Of a stretch of 64,000 nt of DNA, positions 41,249 through 50,519 are shown piece after piece (within the stretch, counting starts at the first letter, position 1; every line of letters begins with the position of its first letter). The stretch lies in the NCBI GenBank assembly GCA_910587705.1, contig CAJUMX010000007.1, forward strand, positions 1 to 64,000, written 5' to 3'. The notes beneath the pieces were generated by a model. The model saw only the letters and a list, made by a program, of their open reading frames with translations. It made no database searches and was not told the origin of the DNA. The position numbers and the translations under genes were made by a program. Origin of the DNA: an uncultured Oscillibacter sp. (lineage in GTDB: Bacteria > Bacillota > Clostridia > Oscillospirales > Oscillospiraceae).

Positions 41249-41317
41249 TTGCACATAACAGCAGTTTCCTGGGCGGCGGCATTCCCGGCCAGGACGCGGA
41301 AAAGAGAGGACACACCC

Positions 41318-44300
41318 ATGCGCATCAGACAACGGATTCTATCCCTGCTGCTGGCCGGGGCGCTGCTGCTCCCCGCTCTTCCGGCGGCGGAGGCCGCCTG
41401 GTACGGCGGAGACAACGGCTCTGTCTCCGCCACAGTCCGGGTGGACTGGCCCCAAACTCTAGAGGCTCTCCGGGACCGGAGGGTTCGGGCGGAGCTGTTT
41501 CAGGAGGGCCGTTCCCTGGGAACCCTGGACCTGACGGAGGAGAACAGCCGCACGGATTTGGGCGGCTATCCCGCCTCTGTGGCCCTGCGGAACCAGGACG
41601 GCGGAGCCCTGGGCGGCGGCCGCTGGCCCGCTTACCTAGACCTGTCCGTCTCCGGCCTGCCCCAGGGGAATTACGCCCTGGAATTCACCGGGGACGGCTA
41701 TGCGGACTGCCGCCAGGAGCTGACCGTGGACCGATACGCCCAGCACGTTACCCTGGGGACGGCGGACGCCTCCTTCACCCTGGGAGACGTGAACGGCGAC
41801 GGCCGGGTCAACAGCCGGGACCGGGAGGAGTTGTCAGAGGCTCTGGGCTCCGACCGGCGGCGGGACCTGGAGCAGTATGACTTAAACGGCGACGGCGTGA
41901 TTGACGTCTATGATTTGGCCATCGTCAGCCGGAACCTGGACGTGGAAGGCCGACCGGAGGTCCGGGACACCAACCTGCTGGCCCCGCCGGTGGAGGAGGT
42001 CCGCCTGGGGGCGGAGACCAGCCTGGTTTCCGGTGTTCTAGAGGACCTGTTCCGCGGCGACGGCCAGCCTGTCACCCTCTCTGGCATGCCCTTGGAGCTC
42101 ACCGTGGCCCTGGAGGAGCCGGTGGAGATGGAGGAAATCCAGATCTTCTCCCCGGATGGCCCCGAGGCCATGCAGGCGGGCTTCGTGGACGTGGCGTTTG
42201 AGGACGGAAGCAGGGAGAGCTTCCCCTTTGACCTCTCTTTGCCGGAGGGGATTCACGCCATCGGCCCTGTGGAGGGCAGCAGTGTGGTCACCATTTCCCT
42301 GGGCCGCCGGGTGGCGGTGAAGGAAATCGTGATTACCGTCACCCGCACCGAGAGCGGGGACTACACCACTGTGGAATCCATCCAGTTCCTTCGGGAGGTC
42401 ATCCCGGAGCGGCCCTCCGCCGCCAGCGGCGTGGTGCGGAACCTCACCGCCGCCGCTGGAAACGAAAAGGTCAGCCTCCGCTGGAGCGAGGTCCCCAACG
42501 TCTCCGGCTATCGGGTGGACTATTGGCTCCAGGACGGCAGCGGCAGCCGCCGCTCTTTGCAGGTGGACGTGCCCCGGGCGGAGATCACGGGGCTGGAGAA
42601 TCTGAAAACCTACCTGTTCACCGTTACTCCTGTAGACGGCACCTGGGAGGGAACTACCTGTGACCCCGTGTCCGCCACGCCCCAGCCCGCCCGGGCCCCC
42701 AGTGCCCCGGACATGGTGAGCGTAAGCCCCCTGGACAGTGCCCTGTCCGTGGGCTGGAAGGCGGCGGAAAACGCCACCTTCTACGAGGTTTACTACAAGG
42801 CGGAGAGCGAATCCAGCTACCGCCAGTGGGGGAGCCGCCTCAGCAATACCAGCACGGTTCTCACGGACCTGACCAATGGCGTCACCTATTCCATCTACAT
42901 TCAGGCGGGGAACAGCATGGGTGTCAGCGGACCCTCCCGCATCGCACTGGGAACCCCCACCGCCGTGGACTACTCCCGGCCGGAGGGCATCCCTACCGAG
43001 GGAATCCTGGAGGGAGCGGACATCGAGCGGGTCTGGCTGGCGGACTCCCGGAACGTGTCGCCCACTGCCTATCCCGCCAGCAAGCCCTTCCAGCCGGAAT
43101 ACATGAACGACGGGGATTTCAGCACCCACTGGACTTCCCATGCCTATGGGGACGGCAACTGGTGGAACAACAAGCAGGTCCTGGCCTCCTTCAGCCGGCC
43201 TGTAGACCTCAGCAGCGTCATCTGGGTCCCCCGGCTGGACGGGAGCTATCCCAACAACCTCCGGCTCTACACCGTCACCGTCTGGCGGCAGGGCGACAAT
43301 TTGAACGGCCCCGGCACCCTGGTGTCCCCGAACCCCCTCCAGGGAGGCACGGCCTCTGACCATAACACCTGGCTGCCTGTGGGGAACAACCCCGCCGTGA
43401 CGAAGTTCGCCGTGCTGCCCTTCGAGCCGGTGACGGACGTGGTGAAGATCGCCGTCACCATCGAGCAGGTGGCCTACACGGCGGTGAGCCTGTCGGAGCT
43501 GATGTTTGTGGAGTACGACCCCGCCCACTGCCTGCCGGACAACATCACGGCCCTCTTCTCCGACGAGCTGCGGACCGTCCTGCGCCCCGGCGTCACCCAA
43601 GCGGACATCCAGGCCCTCCGCCAGCGGCTGGAGAGCGACGAGCGGAACTACTACATGAACCTGGACACCCTGGCGGACGAGCTGGACCTGGCGGAGGAGC
43701 TGCTGCGGAGCGGGACCTCCTCCGGCGTGGTGCAAAACGGCGTGCAGTCCCGAAACGGCGGAGAGGACGCGAAGTACCAGCAGGGCGGCAGCGACCTCCA
43801 GCCCCTGGGCGTGGCCGCCGGGGCGAGGCAGGAGCTGACCATCTACGCCTCCGGCATCCCGGCGGGACAGAAGCTGACGGTCTACGCCAGCCAGTTCAAC
43901 GCCGAGGCCTCCGCCTGGCGGGCGGAGATTGGAGCGCTGTCCAACGGGCGGAATGTGCTGACGGTTCCCCAGATCGGCAGCCAGAACACCCCCCGGGGCG
44001 GCAGCCTGTATCTGACCTACGGCGGCGCGAATCCCGAGGGCATCCGCCTCCATATTCGCCGGGGAACGGACATTCCGGTGCTGGAGCTGGCGGACTGGCA
44101 TACCCTGAACGACGGCCAGCGGAGAACGGAGCTGGGCCGCTACGTAGACGAGCTGGAGACCTATGCCGCCGGTTTGACTGGAGACGTGCAGACGAACTTC
44201 CGCAACGTCACGGAGATTTCCACCCCCACCATGCTGCTGTCCCTGCCCGCGGCGGCGGTGCAAAACGGCGCGGGCCGGAGCCGGGCGGAGCGGATCGAGA

Positions 44301-46201
44301 CCCTGTACCAGACCATCCTGGCCTGGGAGGATGTGATGCACATTTGCAAAACCACCCAGGGCATTGACAAAACCTACGCACAAAACGACATGCGGACCCG
44401 CCAGAACATCCGCTGCATGCAGATGTTCACGGGAGCCTTCATGTACGCGGCGGGGAACCACATCGGCATTGGCTACGGCTCCTGCGCGGGCATGGTCTGC
44501 GGCAAGCCCATTGCCTCCATGGGGGCCTCCGACACGGCGAACCGGCTCTTCGGCTGGGGCATCGCCCACGAAATCGGCCACAACATGGACAAGCTGGGCA
44601 AGGCCGAAATCACCAACAACCTCTACGCCCTGATGGTCCAGACCTACGACGGGAAGCAGAATACCCTGGCCTCCCGCCTGGAGAAGAGCAGCAAATACCC
44701 GGAGATCTTCAACAAGACCGCCCAGGGCCTCCCCGGGGACTCCAACAACGTCTTTGTTCAGCTGGGCCTGTACTGGCAGCTCCACCTGGCCTATGACGGC
44801 GGGGACAAGCCCATGGACTTCTACAACCGCTTCTTCAAAGCCTGGAAGGCCGGGACCCACTTTGGCGGCGAGACCCATTATCAAGACCGGGTGGCCCGCA
44901 CCGCCTCGGCAGTTGCAAACCGGAACCTGACGGAGTTCTTCACCCGCTGGGGCATGACCCTCAGCGACGGCACCAAGGCGGCGCTGGCGAAGCTTCCGGA
45001 GGAGCCTCGGGCCCTCTGGTATCTCAGCGATCAAAGCCGCAGGGACCGGCTGGCAGGGGTTTCCCAGGGCCAGGGAACCGTCTCCCTGACAGCGGCTCTG
45101 GAAGGGGAGAAGGCGGTCAAGCTGACCATCACCTCCTCCGTCACCCAAGGGAAGCTCCAGGGCTATGAGATTCTCCGCAACGGCGTGCCCATCGCCTTTA
45201 CCACGGAGGGGAGCTACACGGATATCATCGGCTCCGCCAACCACCGGACCTATACCTACAGCGTCCGGGCCTATGACACCTTGGGGAATTTCATCGCCGG
45301 GGACGCGGCGGACGAGCTGCGGATTGCCTACGACAAAACCGTCCCGGCAGACGCCTACGACGTTTCCCGGAACGGGACCACCGTTACCTTCACCATGAAG
45401 GAGGAGACTCCGGTTTCGGGCTTGAAGCTGACAGGAGTCCCCGCGTCCGGTAAATTCACCGTCACCGTCACGGACAAGGACGGAAAGACCACCACTGCCC
45501 GCTCCGGCGACTTCAAAGAGGGGAACCAGGCGGTAGACGACAAAAGTAGTTACCTGACCTATTTCCAGAAGCCCGGCGCGACGGCGGAGGACACCCGCAT
45601 TTGGACCTACGACGCCAAGACCGTTACCGTCACCGGCGTCCCGGCGGAAATTCCTAAAGAAAAGGTCCAGCTCATCAGCTATGCCGGGGATGACGTGGCC
45701 TTCCTGGAGAAGGGGGCCGTGGGCGTATTGTCCAAGGCGTACCGCTACGGCACGGAGGCCGGGCAGGTTATCCCCGCCGGGACGCTGATTGTCACCGGCA
45801 CCTACCGGGGCGACCCGGCCTATCAGACGGTGAAGATCGAGGGCCAGTTTACCCAGACCGTTCTCACCGGAGACGCGGAGGAGGTCCAGACCACCACCAA
45901 ACCCCGCTGGCTGGACGGCAGGGCCCTGCTGTTTGCGGAGATTCCCCCCGACGGCAAGGTCTGCGACATCAGCGACGGCCTCTTCATCTTTATCCCCAAC
46001 GTCCAGAAGGAAGCGGAGCTCCAGGGCGAGACCAGCGCCTGCAACGCCGCCAGCCTCCTGCCCGCCCAGATGCGGGCGGTGCTCTCCCGGACGGATAAGC
46101 TCACCCTGGCGGAGAGCCAGCGGGTGACGGCGGAGACCCTTTGGATCAACACCCCCGGCGGGGAGGACCTGCCGGTCATCGTATTGGAGGAAGGCGAATG
46201 A
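41318..46201 (+). CDS. Secreted multidomain M60-like metallopeptidase with dockerin
   Basis: A 1627-residue exported protein. Signal peptide (residues 1-29, ending PAAEAAW) is followed by a beta domain. An internal type I dockerin at about 153-207 has two calcium loops (DVNGDGRVNSRD from Asp157, DLNGDGVIDVYD from Asp188). After a linker domain come two fibronectin type III domains (about 362-552) and an F5/8C-type carbohydrate-binding domain (about 575-735; EYMNDGDFSTHWTSHAYGDG). The M60/enhancin-like peptidase domain has HEIGH (His1084, Glu1085, His1088) and Glu1097 in KAEITNN. Beta domains including a third Fn3-like one make up the end. M60 peptidases of gut bacteria cleave mucin-type glycoproteins. 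The long in-frame extension upstream overlaps glnS and is rejected. The stop overlaps the next start (ATGA). Confidence 0.85.
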   Translation: MRIRQRILSLLLAGALLLPALPAAEAAWYGGDNGSVSATVRVDWPQTLEALRDRRVRAELFQEGRSLGTLDLTEENSRTDLGGYPASVALRNQDGGALGGGRWPAYLDLSVSGLPQGNYALEFTGDGYADCRQELTVDRYAQHVTLGTADASFTLGDVNGDGRVNSRDREELSEALGSDRRRDLEQYDLNGDGVIDVYDLAIVSRNLDVEGRPEVRDTNLLAPPVEEVRLGAETSLVSGVLEDLFRGDGQPVTLSGMPLELTVALEEPVEMEEIQIFSPDGPEAMQAGFVDVAFEDGSRESFPFDLSLPEGIHAIGPVEGSSVVTISLGRRVAVKEIVITVTRTESGDYTTVESIQFLREVIPERPSAASGVVRNLTAAAGNEKVSLRWSEVPNVSGYRVDYWLQDGSGSRRSLQVDVPRAEITGLENLKTYLFTVTPVDGTWEGTTCDPVSATPQPARAPSAPDMVSVSPLDSALSVGWKAAENATFYEVYYKAESESSYRQWGSRLSNTSTVLTDLTNGVTYSIYIQAGNSMGVSGPSRIALGTPTAVDYSRPEGIPTEGILEGADIERVWLADSRNVSPTAYPASKPFQPEYMNDGDFSTHWTSHAYGDGNWWNNKQVLASFSRPVDLSSVIWVPRLDGSYPNNLRLYTVTVWRQGDNLNGPGTLVSPNPLQGGTASDHNTWLPVGNNPAVTKFAVLPFEPVTDVVKIAVTIEQVAYTAVSLSELMFVEYDPAHCLPDNITALFSDELRTVLRPGVTQADIQALRQRLESDERNYYMNLDTLADELDLAEELLRSGTSSGVVQNGVQSRNGGEDAKYQQGGSDLQPLGVAAGARQELTIYASGIPAGQKLTVYASQFNAEASAWRAEIGALSNGRNVLTVPQIGSQNTPRGGSLYLTYGGANPEGIRLHIRRGTDIPVLELADWHTLNDGQRRTELGRYVDELETYAAGLTGDVQTNFRNVTEISTPTMLLSLPAAAVQNGAGRSRAERIETLYQTILAWEDVMHICKTTQGIDKTYAQNDMRTRQNIRCMQMFTGAFMYAAGNHIGIGYGSCAGMVCGKPIASMGASDTANRLFGWGIAHEIGHNMDKLGKAEITNNLYALMVQTYDGKQNTLASRLEKSSKYPEIFNKTAQGLPGDSNNVFVQLGLYWQLHLAYDGGDKPMDFYNRFFKAWKAGTHFGGETHYQDRVARTASAVANRNLTEFFTRWGMTLSDGTKAALAKLPEEPRALWYLSDQSRRDRLAGVSQGQGTVSLTAALEGEKAVKLTITSSVTQGKLQGYEILRNGVPIAFTTEGSYTDIIGSANHRTYTYSVRAYDTLGNFIAGDAADELRIAYDKTVPADAYDVSRNGTTVTFTMKEETPVSGLKLTGVPASGKFTVTVTDKDGKTTTARSGDFKEGNQAVDDKSSYLTYFQKPGATAEDTRIWTYDAKTVTVTGVPAEIPKEKVQLISYAGDDVAFLEKGAVGVLSKAYRYGTEAGQVIPAGTLIVTGTYRGDPAYQTVKIEGQFTQTVLTGDAEEVQTTTKPRWLDGRALLFAEIPPDGKVCDISDGLFIFIPNVQKEAELQGETSACNAASLLPAQMRAVLSRTDKLTLAESQRVTAETLWINTPGGEDLPVIVLEEGE

Positions 46202-47445
46202 AGCGTATTGTATCCGGCCTTCTGGCCCTTTGCCTGCTCTGTGCCCTACCGGTGACGGCGGCGGCACGGGACAACAGCCTGACCCTCACCTGCCAGGAGC
46301 GGGGCGGCGACGTCCACCTCACCCTGGAGGGCCTGGACCGTCCGGTCTATGCCCTCCAGCTGGAGCTGGTTTTAGAGGGGGAGTGCCCCGACGCCCGGTT
46401 TGACCCGTCGCCCCGGGGCGTTTACAGCCCGGACTGCTATGTCGAGGTGGACCGGGATGAGACCGTTGTAACCATCTATCTGGTGGCGGAGGAGGACCCC
46501 CTGTCGGGCCGCTCCGTAGACCTGGGGACGCTGATCCCGGGAAGCGCCTGCCGCCTGCCCGGCCGGGCGGAGCTGCTGCTTTTGGACCAGAGCCTCCAGC
46601 CCATCTCCGAGGGACGGATTTCCCTGGAGGAGGGTAAGAGAGAGGAGGGGGACCTGAGCCGGGTCCACATCGTCCAGGCGGAGCACGGCACCGTCACCGT
46701 CCGGCCCGCCGGGGCTCAAGAAGGGGAGACCGTAACCCTCAACGTCGCTCCGGACGCCGGGTATGTGTTGGAGATCATCGCCGCCCGGGACAGCCGGGGC
46801 GGTGAGGTTTCCTTGACCCGGGACGGGCTGAACCGCTATACCTTCTCCATGCCCGCCCCGGATGTGGAGGTGACGGCCACATTTGTCCCAGGCGGAGAGC
46901 TGGCCTTCCAGGATGTGCGGCCGGGGGACTGGTGTTACGACGCGGTGCGCTGGGCCTTTGAGACGGGACTGATGAACGGCACCTCCACCACCACGTTCAC
47001 TCCCAACACCTCCACCACCCGGGGACAGATTGTGGCGATTCTCTACCGGCTGGAGGGCTCGCCTGTCATGGGAGCGAATTCGTTCAGCGACGTGGCCTCG
47101 GGGGCTTATTACGCCGCCGCTGTTTCCTGGGCCTCGTCCAATGGCATTGTCAACGGCTACAGCGACGGGACCTTCCGTCCCAACAACCTGATTACCCGGG
47201 AGCAGATGGCGGCTTTCCTGTACCGCTATGCCTCCCAGAAGGGCCGGGACGTATCCGACCGGACGGAGCTGGGGGTATTCACCGACATGGGGCAGATTGC
47301 CTCCTATGCCGTGGAGCCCCTGCGTTGGGCTGTGGCGGCGGGGATGATCAACGGTACTTCTGCCGACACCCTGTCCCCCGGCGGGAACGCCTCCCGGGCC
47401 CAGGTGGCGGTGATTCTCAACCGCTTTGTGCAAAACGTGCTCTAA
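46198..47445 (+). CDS. SLH-anchored surface protein with cohesin-like N-domain
   Basis: A 415-residue exported protein translationally coupled to the M60 peptidase. A signal peptide (MKRIVSGLLALCLLCALPVTAAA) is followed by about 125 residues of beta sandwich (LTLTCQERGGDVHLTLEGL, then VYALQLELVLEGE and DETVVTIYLVAEE). Its pattern resembles cohesin/CBM2-fold modules, though identity is too low to be sure by eye. A short 'bacterial repeat' domain follows (VTVRPAGAQEGETVTLNVAPDAGY, about 158-235), then three SLH repeats (about 240-413; FQDVRPGDWCYDAVRWAFE, FSDVASGAYYAAAVSWASSNG, FTDMGQIASYAVEPLRWAV). It would sit on the cell wall and may hold the dockerin-bearing peptidase; that last step is inference. 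Confidence 0.7.
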   Translation: MKRIVSGLLALCLLCALPVTAAARDNSLTLTCQERGGDVHLTLEGLDRPVYALQLELVLEGECPDARFDPSPRGVYSPDCYVEVDRDETVVTIYLVAEEDPLSGRSVDLGTLIPGSACRLPGRAELLLLDQSLQPISEGRISLEEGKREEGDLSRVHIVQAEHGTVTVRPAGAQEGETVTLNVAPDAGYVLEIIAARDSRGGEVSLTRDGLNRYTFSMPAPDVEVTATFVPGGELAFQDVRPGDWCYDAVRWAFETGLMNGTSTTTFTPNTSTTRGQIVAILYRLEGSPVMGANSFSDVASGAYYAAAVSWASSNGIVNGYSDGTFRPNNLITREQMAAFLYRYASQKGRDVSDRTELGVFTDMGQIASYAVEPLRWAVAAGMINGTSADTLSPGGNASRAQVAVILNRFVQNVL

Positions 47446-48064
47446 AAGATTGCTGGAAAAAACAGAACCACCGGCGAGGCCGGTGGTATGCGGGATCCCT
47501 TGAGCATGTCCTGAAAGAGCGCTTATGGGATACGGGAAAGCCTTTGCAGTTTCCACGAGGAGCCGGTCAGGATGAGCGGATTATAAAGCGGCGGCTCGTT
47601 TCCTGTCCTGGAGGAATGCTTTGGTACGCAAATGCCGTTGGGATGGGAAGGATCGCTTTTCCTTTTGTGTACGTTCCCTGTTACGCTCCTCACAGGCATA
47701 TTGGCAAGAGCGACCGTATACGCGAATGTTTTGTAAATTCGAGGGGAAGCGGCATGGCGCTACTGCGCCATGCCGCTTCTTTTGGTACAAAGAAAACCAC
47801 CAGCCGTGCCGGTGGTTCCCAAAAGCCTTAGCTATGCCCCAAAAAATATCCGAGCGAAGCGAGAAACCATTAGAAAAACGATAAGAAAGAAATCTGATAG
47901 TTTAGAAAATTTGGAAAAGAAGCACCCTACCACTATTTCAATAGCGGCAGGGCACCTCATGCGAGCGAGAATATTTCGATGAGCCTTATAGGCTCGGCTG
48001 GTAAAAGGCCCTAAGGAGGCCTGCGCATACCACCGGCACGGCCGATGGTTATAATTTTCTGAAA
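47446..48064. other. Gene-free region with dispersed hairpins at the island edge
   Basis: No convincing gene in about 620 bases. It holds ACCACCGGC-GAG-GCCGGTGGT (47467-47487), AACCACCAGC-CGT-GCCGGTGGTT (47795-47817), and a strong 14-bp hairpin AAGCGGCATGGCGC/GCGCCATGCCGCTT (47747-47778) followed by CTTTT. A longer intergenic repeat lies at its right end. Base composition falls here from the GC-rich backbone to the AT-richer island. Confidence 0.5.
47945..48050 (+). repeat. Intergenic repeat, copy 1
   Basis: A block with GGCAGGGCA, ATGCGAGCGAGA, ATATTTCGA, a GAGCC/GGCTC hairpin, AAGGCCCT and finally the hairpin ACCACCGGC-ACG-GCCGATGGT. The same order of blocks occurs in inverse orientation at 52680-52786. 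The two copies are diverged by substitutions and small gaps. No coding capacity is apparent. Confidence 0.5.
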
Positions 48065-48190
48065 ATGTTGTCATGCGGAGATTACAAGAAGCGTCAAGAA
48101 CATCGACGGAAAAATCTGCTATATCAGGACTTTACAGTTAGTCGGCAAAATGAGATCTGGGTCAGTGACATTACATATTTCAAGGTCAAA
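48065..48190 (+). pseudogene. IS3-family transposase fragment
   Basis: A short frame reads DYKKRQEHRRKNLLYQDF, then TVSRQNEIWVSDITYFKV. The last part is the start of the IS3/IS150 integrase core, with its first catalytic Asp in WVSDITY. The homology ends near 48190, just before the 3' end of the glycohydrolase gene. Only about 40 residues remain, so it is inactive and marks an old insertion at the island boundary. Confidence 0.65.
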
Positions 48191-48198
48191 ATTTTTAA

Positions 48199-49833
48199 CT
48201 ATTCAGATTTGATATAATTGCTTAGCTGCTCAACAACCGATTCCTGAACCTTAAATTGCTTTGCAATCTCTGCCTGGTTGAGTTTCCCTTCCATCAAACA
48301 GTCGGCAATGATTAGTGCTTTCCTAAGAGTAAAATTCATTGCAAATTTAGGATGATCTAATAGTTCCGCGATTGCTGTCGGCGTCAGGGAGAAACTTAGC
48401 CGCTGCTTTTGCGTGGTAATGTTTTTTGACTCGTCTTTGACTGTTCGCCGCAATGTTGGCAGGTTCTCTTGAATACACATTTGCCTGGGAAAAACTTCCT
48501 GAACAACCTGCTGGCTTGATTGGGCTGAACAGTCAGATTGGCAATCCGATAAAGAAGGATCCACGCGTTGAACTGTTTTCGTGTAGAGTACCTGCCCCAG
48601 CATGGTTTGCCATTTTTCAATGATAATGTCCCCGATTTTGCCATTGGGCACATGTTTAGAGGCTATGAGTCTCATTTTGCCGATAGGTGTTACCGTCCAA
48701 AGATTTTTCTGCATACCGGTTTTTGCGGAATTCTCTCCGGATATTTCCTTTTTGTTGTCGGCTAAAAGAAGCTCCGTCATTCGAATGAGGCAATCATAAT
48801 CCTGCACAATTTGCCATTCTGCTGGAATCCAGCTTATTCCGAACAGCATCCCCAGCAGTCCTCCTGTCATAGAGGCGATGGTATCGGTGTCCGCGCCAAA
48901 GGAAAACGCTGGAATCTTGATGCCCAGAGAAGGGTTGTTCGCATATCTGGACGACAGGTAAATGGCGGCCAGAGCGGCGACATCCCCGGCGCCGTTCTCC
49001 TTTGCGAAGCACTCCAACTCAGTCATCACTTTTTTATCATCAAGGATCAGACCTTTTTTCAGAGCCTCCTGTATATATTTGAGGCGGTTTGCCATGCGTT
49101 CCAGTGTGAAAGACCATTCCGCGGAAAAATCGTAGTTACAAAACTGCTGAGCCGTATTGATCCAGTCTCCGAATACACCGGAATCAAGGAACGCTCCCCA
49201 CTCGTTTCGTCCGTCAAGTACAGCGCCGACGAGTTCCCCATATTCTAAAATGCTGTCTTTTTTCAATAGGTAATCCAAGGCGTAGGCATAGCAGGCGGCC
49301 CCTAGGAACGCGCGGGGATGGCCGTGTGTAACGCGGGTGTCTTTAGCAACGTCCAGCATCAATTTCTTAATATCAGGCTTTTCCGCCGATGCAATAATAT
49401 GAGGCAGGATACGCATCGCCGCCCCGTTTCCTCCCGCATTGAAATAATCCCGTGCATAGTTGGACTGCCAGGGAAGGTATCCCTTTTTTAGGGTTTTGGC
49501 TGCCTTCAGCAGCGCACCGCCGCCGCCGCGCTCATATCGAAGCCAAAATGGGAGTTCCTTCTCTGCGAAAAAGCGTTCCCAGTCGCCTGCGATGATGCTT
49601 CGAGCTACGGATAAAGTGAGCTGCGTGTCGTCGCTGTACTCACCGGGCAGAATTTTTTCATCATGCCAGCGCGGATTGTTAGAACTTCGTGTCCATTCCA
49701 CGAAGTGGTCTGTGACCTCTTTGCGCTTTTTCCTGTTTTTAGCGCGCGGCTCATTGGGCCATCCCAAAGCATCCCCAATCGCGGTGCCCAGCATAGCTCC
49801 TTTACATTTTTCTATTCGACTTGGTATAGGCAC
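48199..49833 (-). CDS. ADP-ribosylglycohydrolase (ARH/DraG family) with C-terminal HTH
   Basis: About 544 residues. The first 370 form an ADP-ribosylglycohydrolase domain with its metal sites: MLGTAIGDALGWPNEP (about residues 14-29), YSDDTQLTLSVAR (Asp68, Asp69), GGNGAAMRI, THGHPRA, and FGADTDTIASMTGG (about 312-325). Such enzymes remove ADP-ribose from proteins or nucleic acids. The C-terminal 170 residues hold a predicted HTH (LNQAEIAKQFKVQESVVEQLSNYI). I prefer the GTG at 49833, which follows the DarT stop by 2 bases and has GGAGGAGGG at 8 bases; an ATG at 49860 would overlap DarT. It is the last gene of the helicase-DarT operon, so it probably reverses the DarT modification. Confidence 0.85.
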   Translation of the reverse strand: MPIPSRIEKCKGAMLGTAIGDALGWPNEPRAKNRKKRKEVTDHFVEWTRSSNNPRWHDEKILPGEYSDDTQLTLSVARSIIAGDWERFFAEKELPFWLRYERGGGGALLKAAKTLKKGYLPWQSNYARDYFNAGGNGAAMRILPHIIASAEKPDIKKLMLDVAKDTRVTHGHPRAFLGAACYAYALDYLLKKDSILEYGELVGAVLDGRNEWGAFLDSGVFGDWINTAQQFCNYDFSAEWSFTLERMANRLKYIQEALKKGLILDDKKVMTELECFAKENGAGDVAALAAIYLSSRYANNPSLGIKIPAFSFGADTDTIASMTGGLLGMLFGISWIPAEWQIVQDYDCLIRMTELLLADNKKEISGENSAKTGMQKNLWTVTPIGKMRLIASKHVPNGKIGDIIIEKWQTMLGQVLYTKTVQRVDPSLSDCQSDCSAQSSQQVVQEVFPRQMCIQENLPTLRRTVKDESKNITTQKQRLSFSLTPTAIAELLDHPKFAMNFTLRKALIIADCLMEGKLNQAEIAKQFKVQESVVEQLSNYIKSE

Positions 49834-49835
49834 AA

Positions 49836-50519
49836 CTAACCCTCCTCCGGCCAAACGCATGGAATTTCTTTCGGTCGGCTGCCACTTTTAATCAGCGAAC
49901 TCCAATTAGGAGTTAACACATCTGGGGCGATGTAAAGAGGAACGTGGTCCATATTGTCCATCTTTAGTATTGCGTACACTCGCTTTGCTACATCTTCATT
50001 TCCAAGGGCGATCCCCTTAATATATTTCCGTGGAACATTACCCGCTATCAGGATTTCCGCCTGGCCGTCTGTCGGACAGGCAGGGAGCATCTGCGGAGTA
50101 CGCGGATAGCGAAATGTAGGAACGAAATGAGAAAAAATAGATTCAATTTCGTTCGGATCGTTATTTATATAAGCTCCGTTTGCTTTACTTGCATTACAAG
50201 GGCAAAATTTGATGCTTCTGTCCTTTAGTATACTCAGATCGATGTACAGGACAACCCAATCGTTAAAAATAGAATTTTGATTTAACGCTATAGCGCGATT
50301 TAAAAACCATGAATTGGGATACTCCACAGTGCTGCACACATAATTTAATTCACCGTCATACCGAGCTCTGTCAATTACATTTTTCGTATCCTGTCGAATA
50401 GAACCGCTTGCTAGCACGCCCTCTTCTGATGTAATGATATGTGTGAAGCTTTGGAGCTTCGTAAAATGGCAAAGACGCGTAACGCCGCGGGACAACAGAA
50501 CATCATACGCGCTCATCAC
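49836..50519 (-). CDS. DarT-family ADP-ribosyltransferase
   Basis: A 227-residue protein of the DarT (DUF4433) family, toxins that attach ADP-ribose to bases in single-stranded DNA using NAD. Visible family marks: RLCHFTKLQSFTHIITSEEGVLASG (NAD-binding N-part), VIDRARYDGELNYVCSTVEYPN, WVVLYIDLSIL then KFCPCNASKANGAY, and the catalytic glutamate segment PTDGQAEILIAGNVP (Glu155). In DarTG systems the antitoxin is a macrodomain protein; here the next gene is an ARH-type glycohydrolase instead. Its ATG overlaps the helicase stop by 4 bases. An internal Met (position 2) could also start. Family assignment is firm; the base and strand modified are not predictable. Confidence 0.8.
   Translation of the reverse strand: MMSAYDVLLSRGVTRLCHFTKLQSFTHIITSEEGVLASGSIRQDTKNVIDRARYDGELNYVCSTVEYPNSWFLNRAIALNQNSIFNDWVVLYIDLSILKDRSIKFCPCNASKANGAYINNDPNEIESIFSHFVPTFRYPRTPQMLPACPTDGQAEILIAGNVPRKYIKGIALGNEDVAKRVYAILKMDNMDHVPLYIAPDVLTPNWSSLIKSGSRPKEIPCVWPEEG

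Noticed and set aside
39476..41317. In-frame N-terminal extension of the M60 protein upstream of 41318
   Set aside because: It runs antisense through glnS, and the ATG at 41318 starts a clear signal peptide and follows a sigma-A promoter.
42038..46267. A 1409-codon minus-strand frame opposite the M60 gene
   Set aside because: Gly/His/Val-rich antisense shadow of high-GC coding sequence, with no domains and no start signals.
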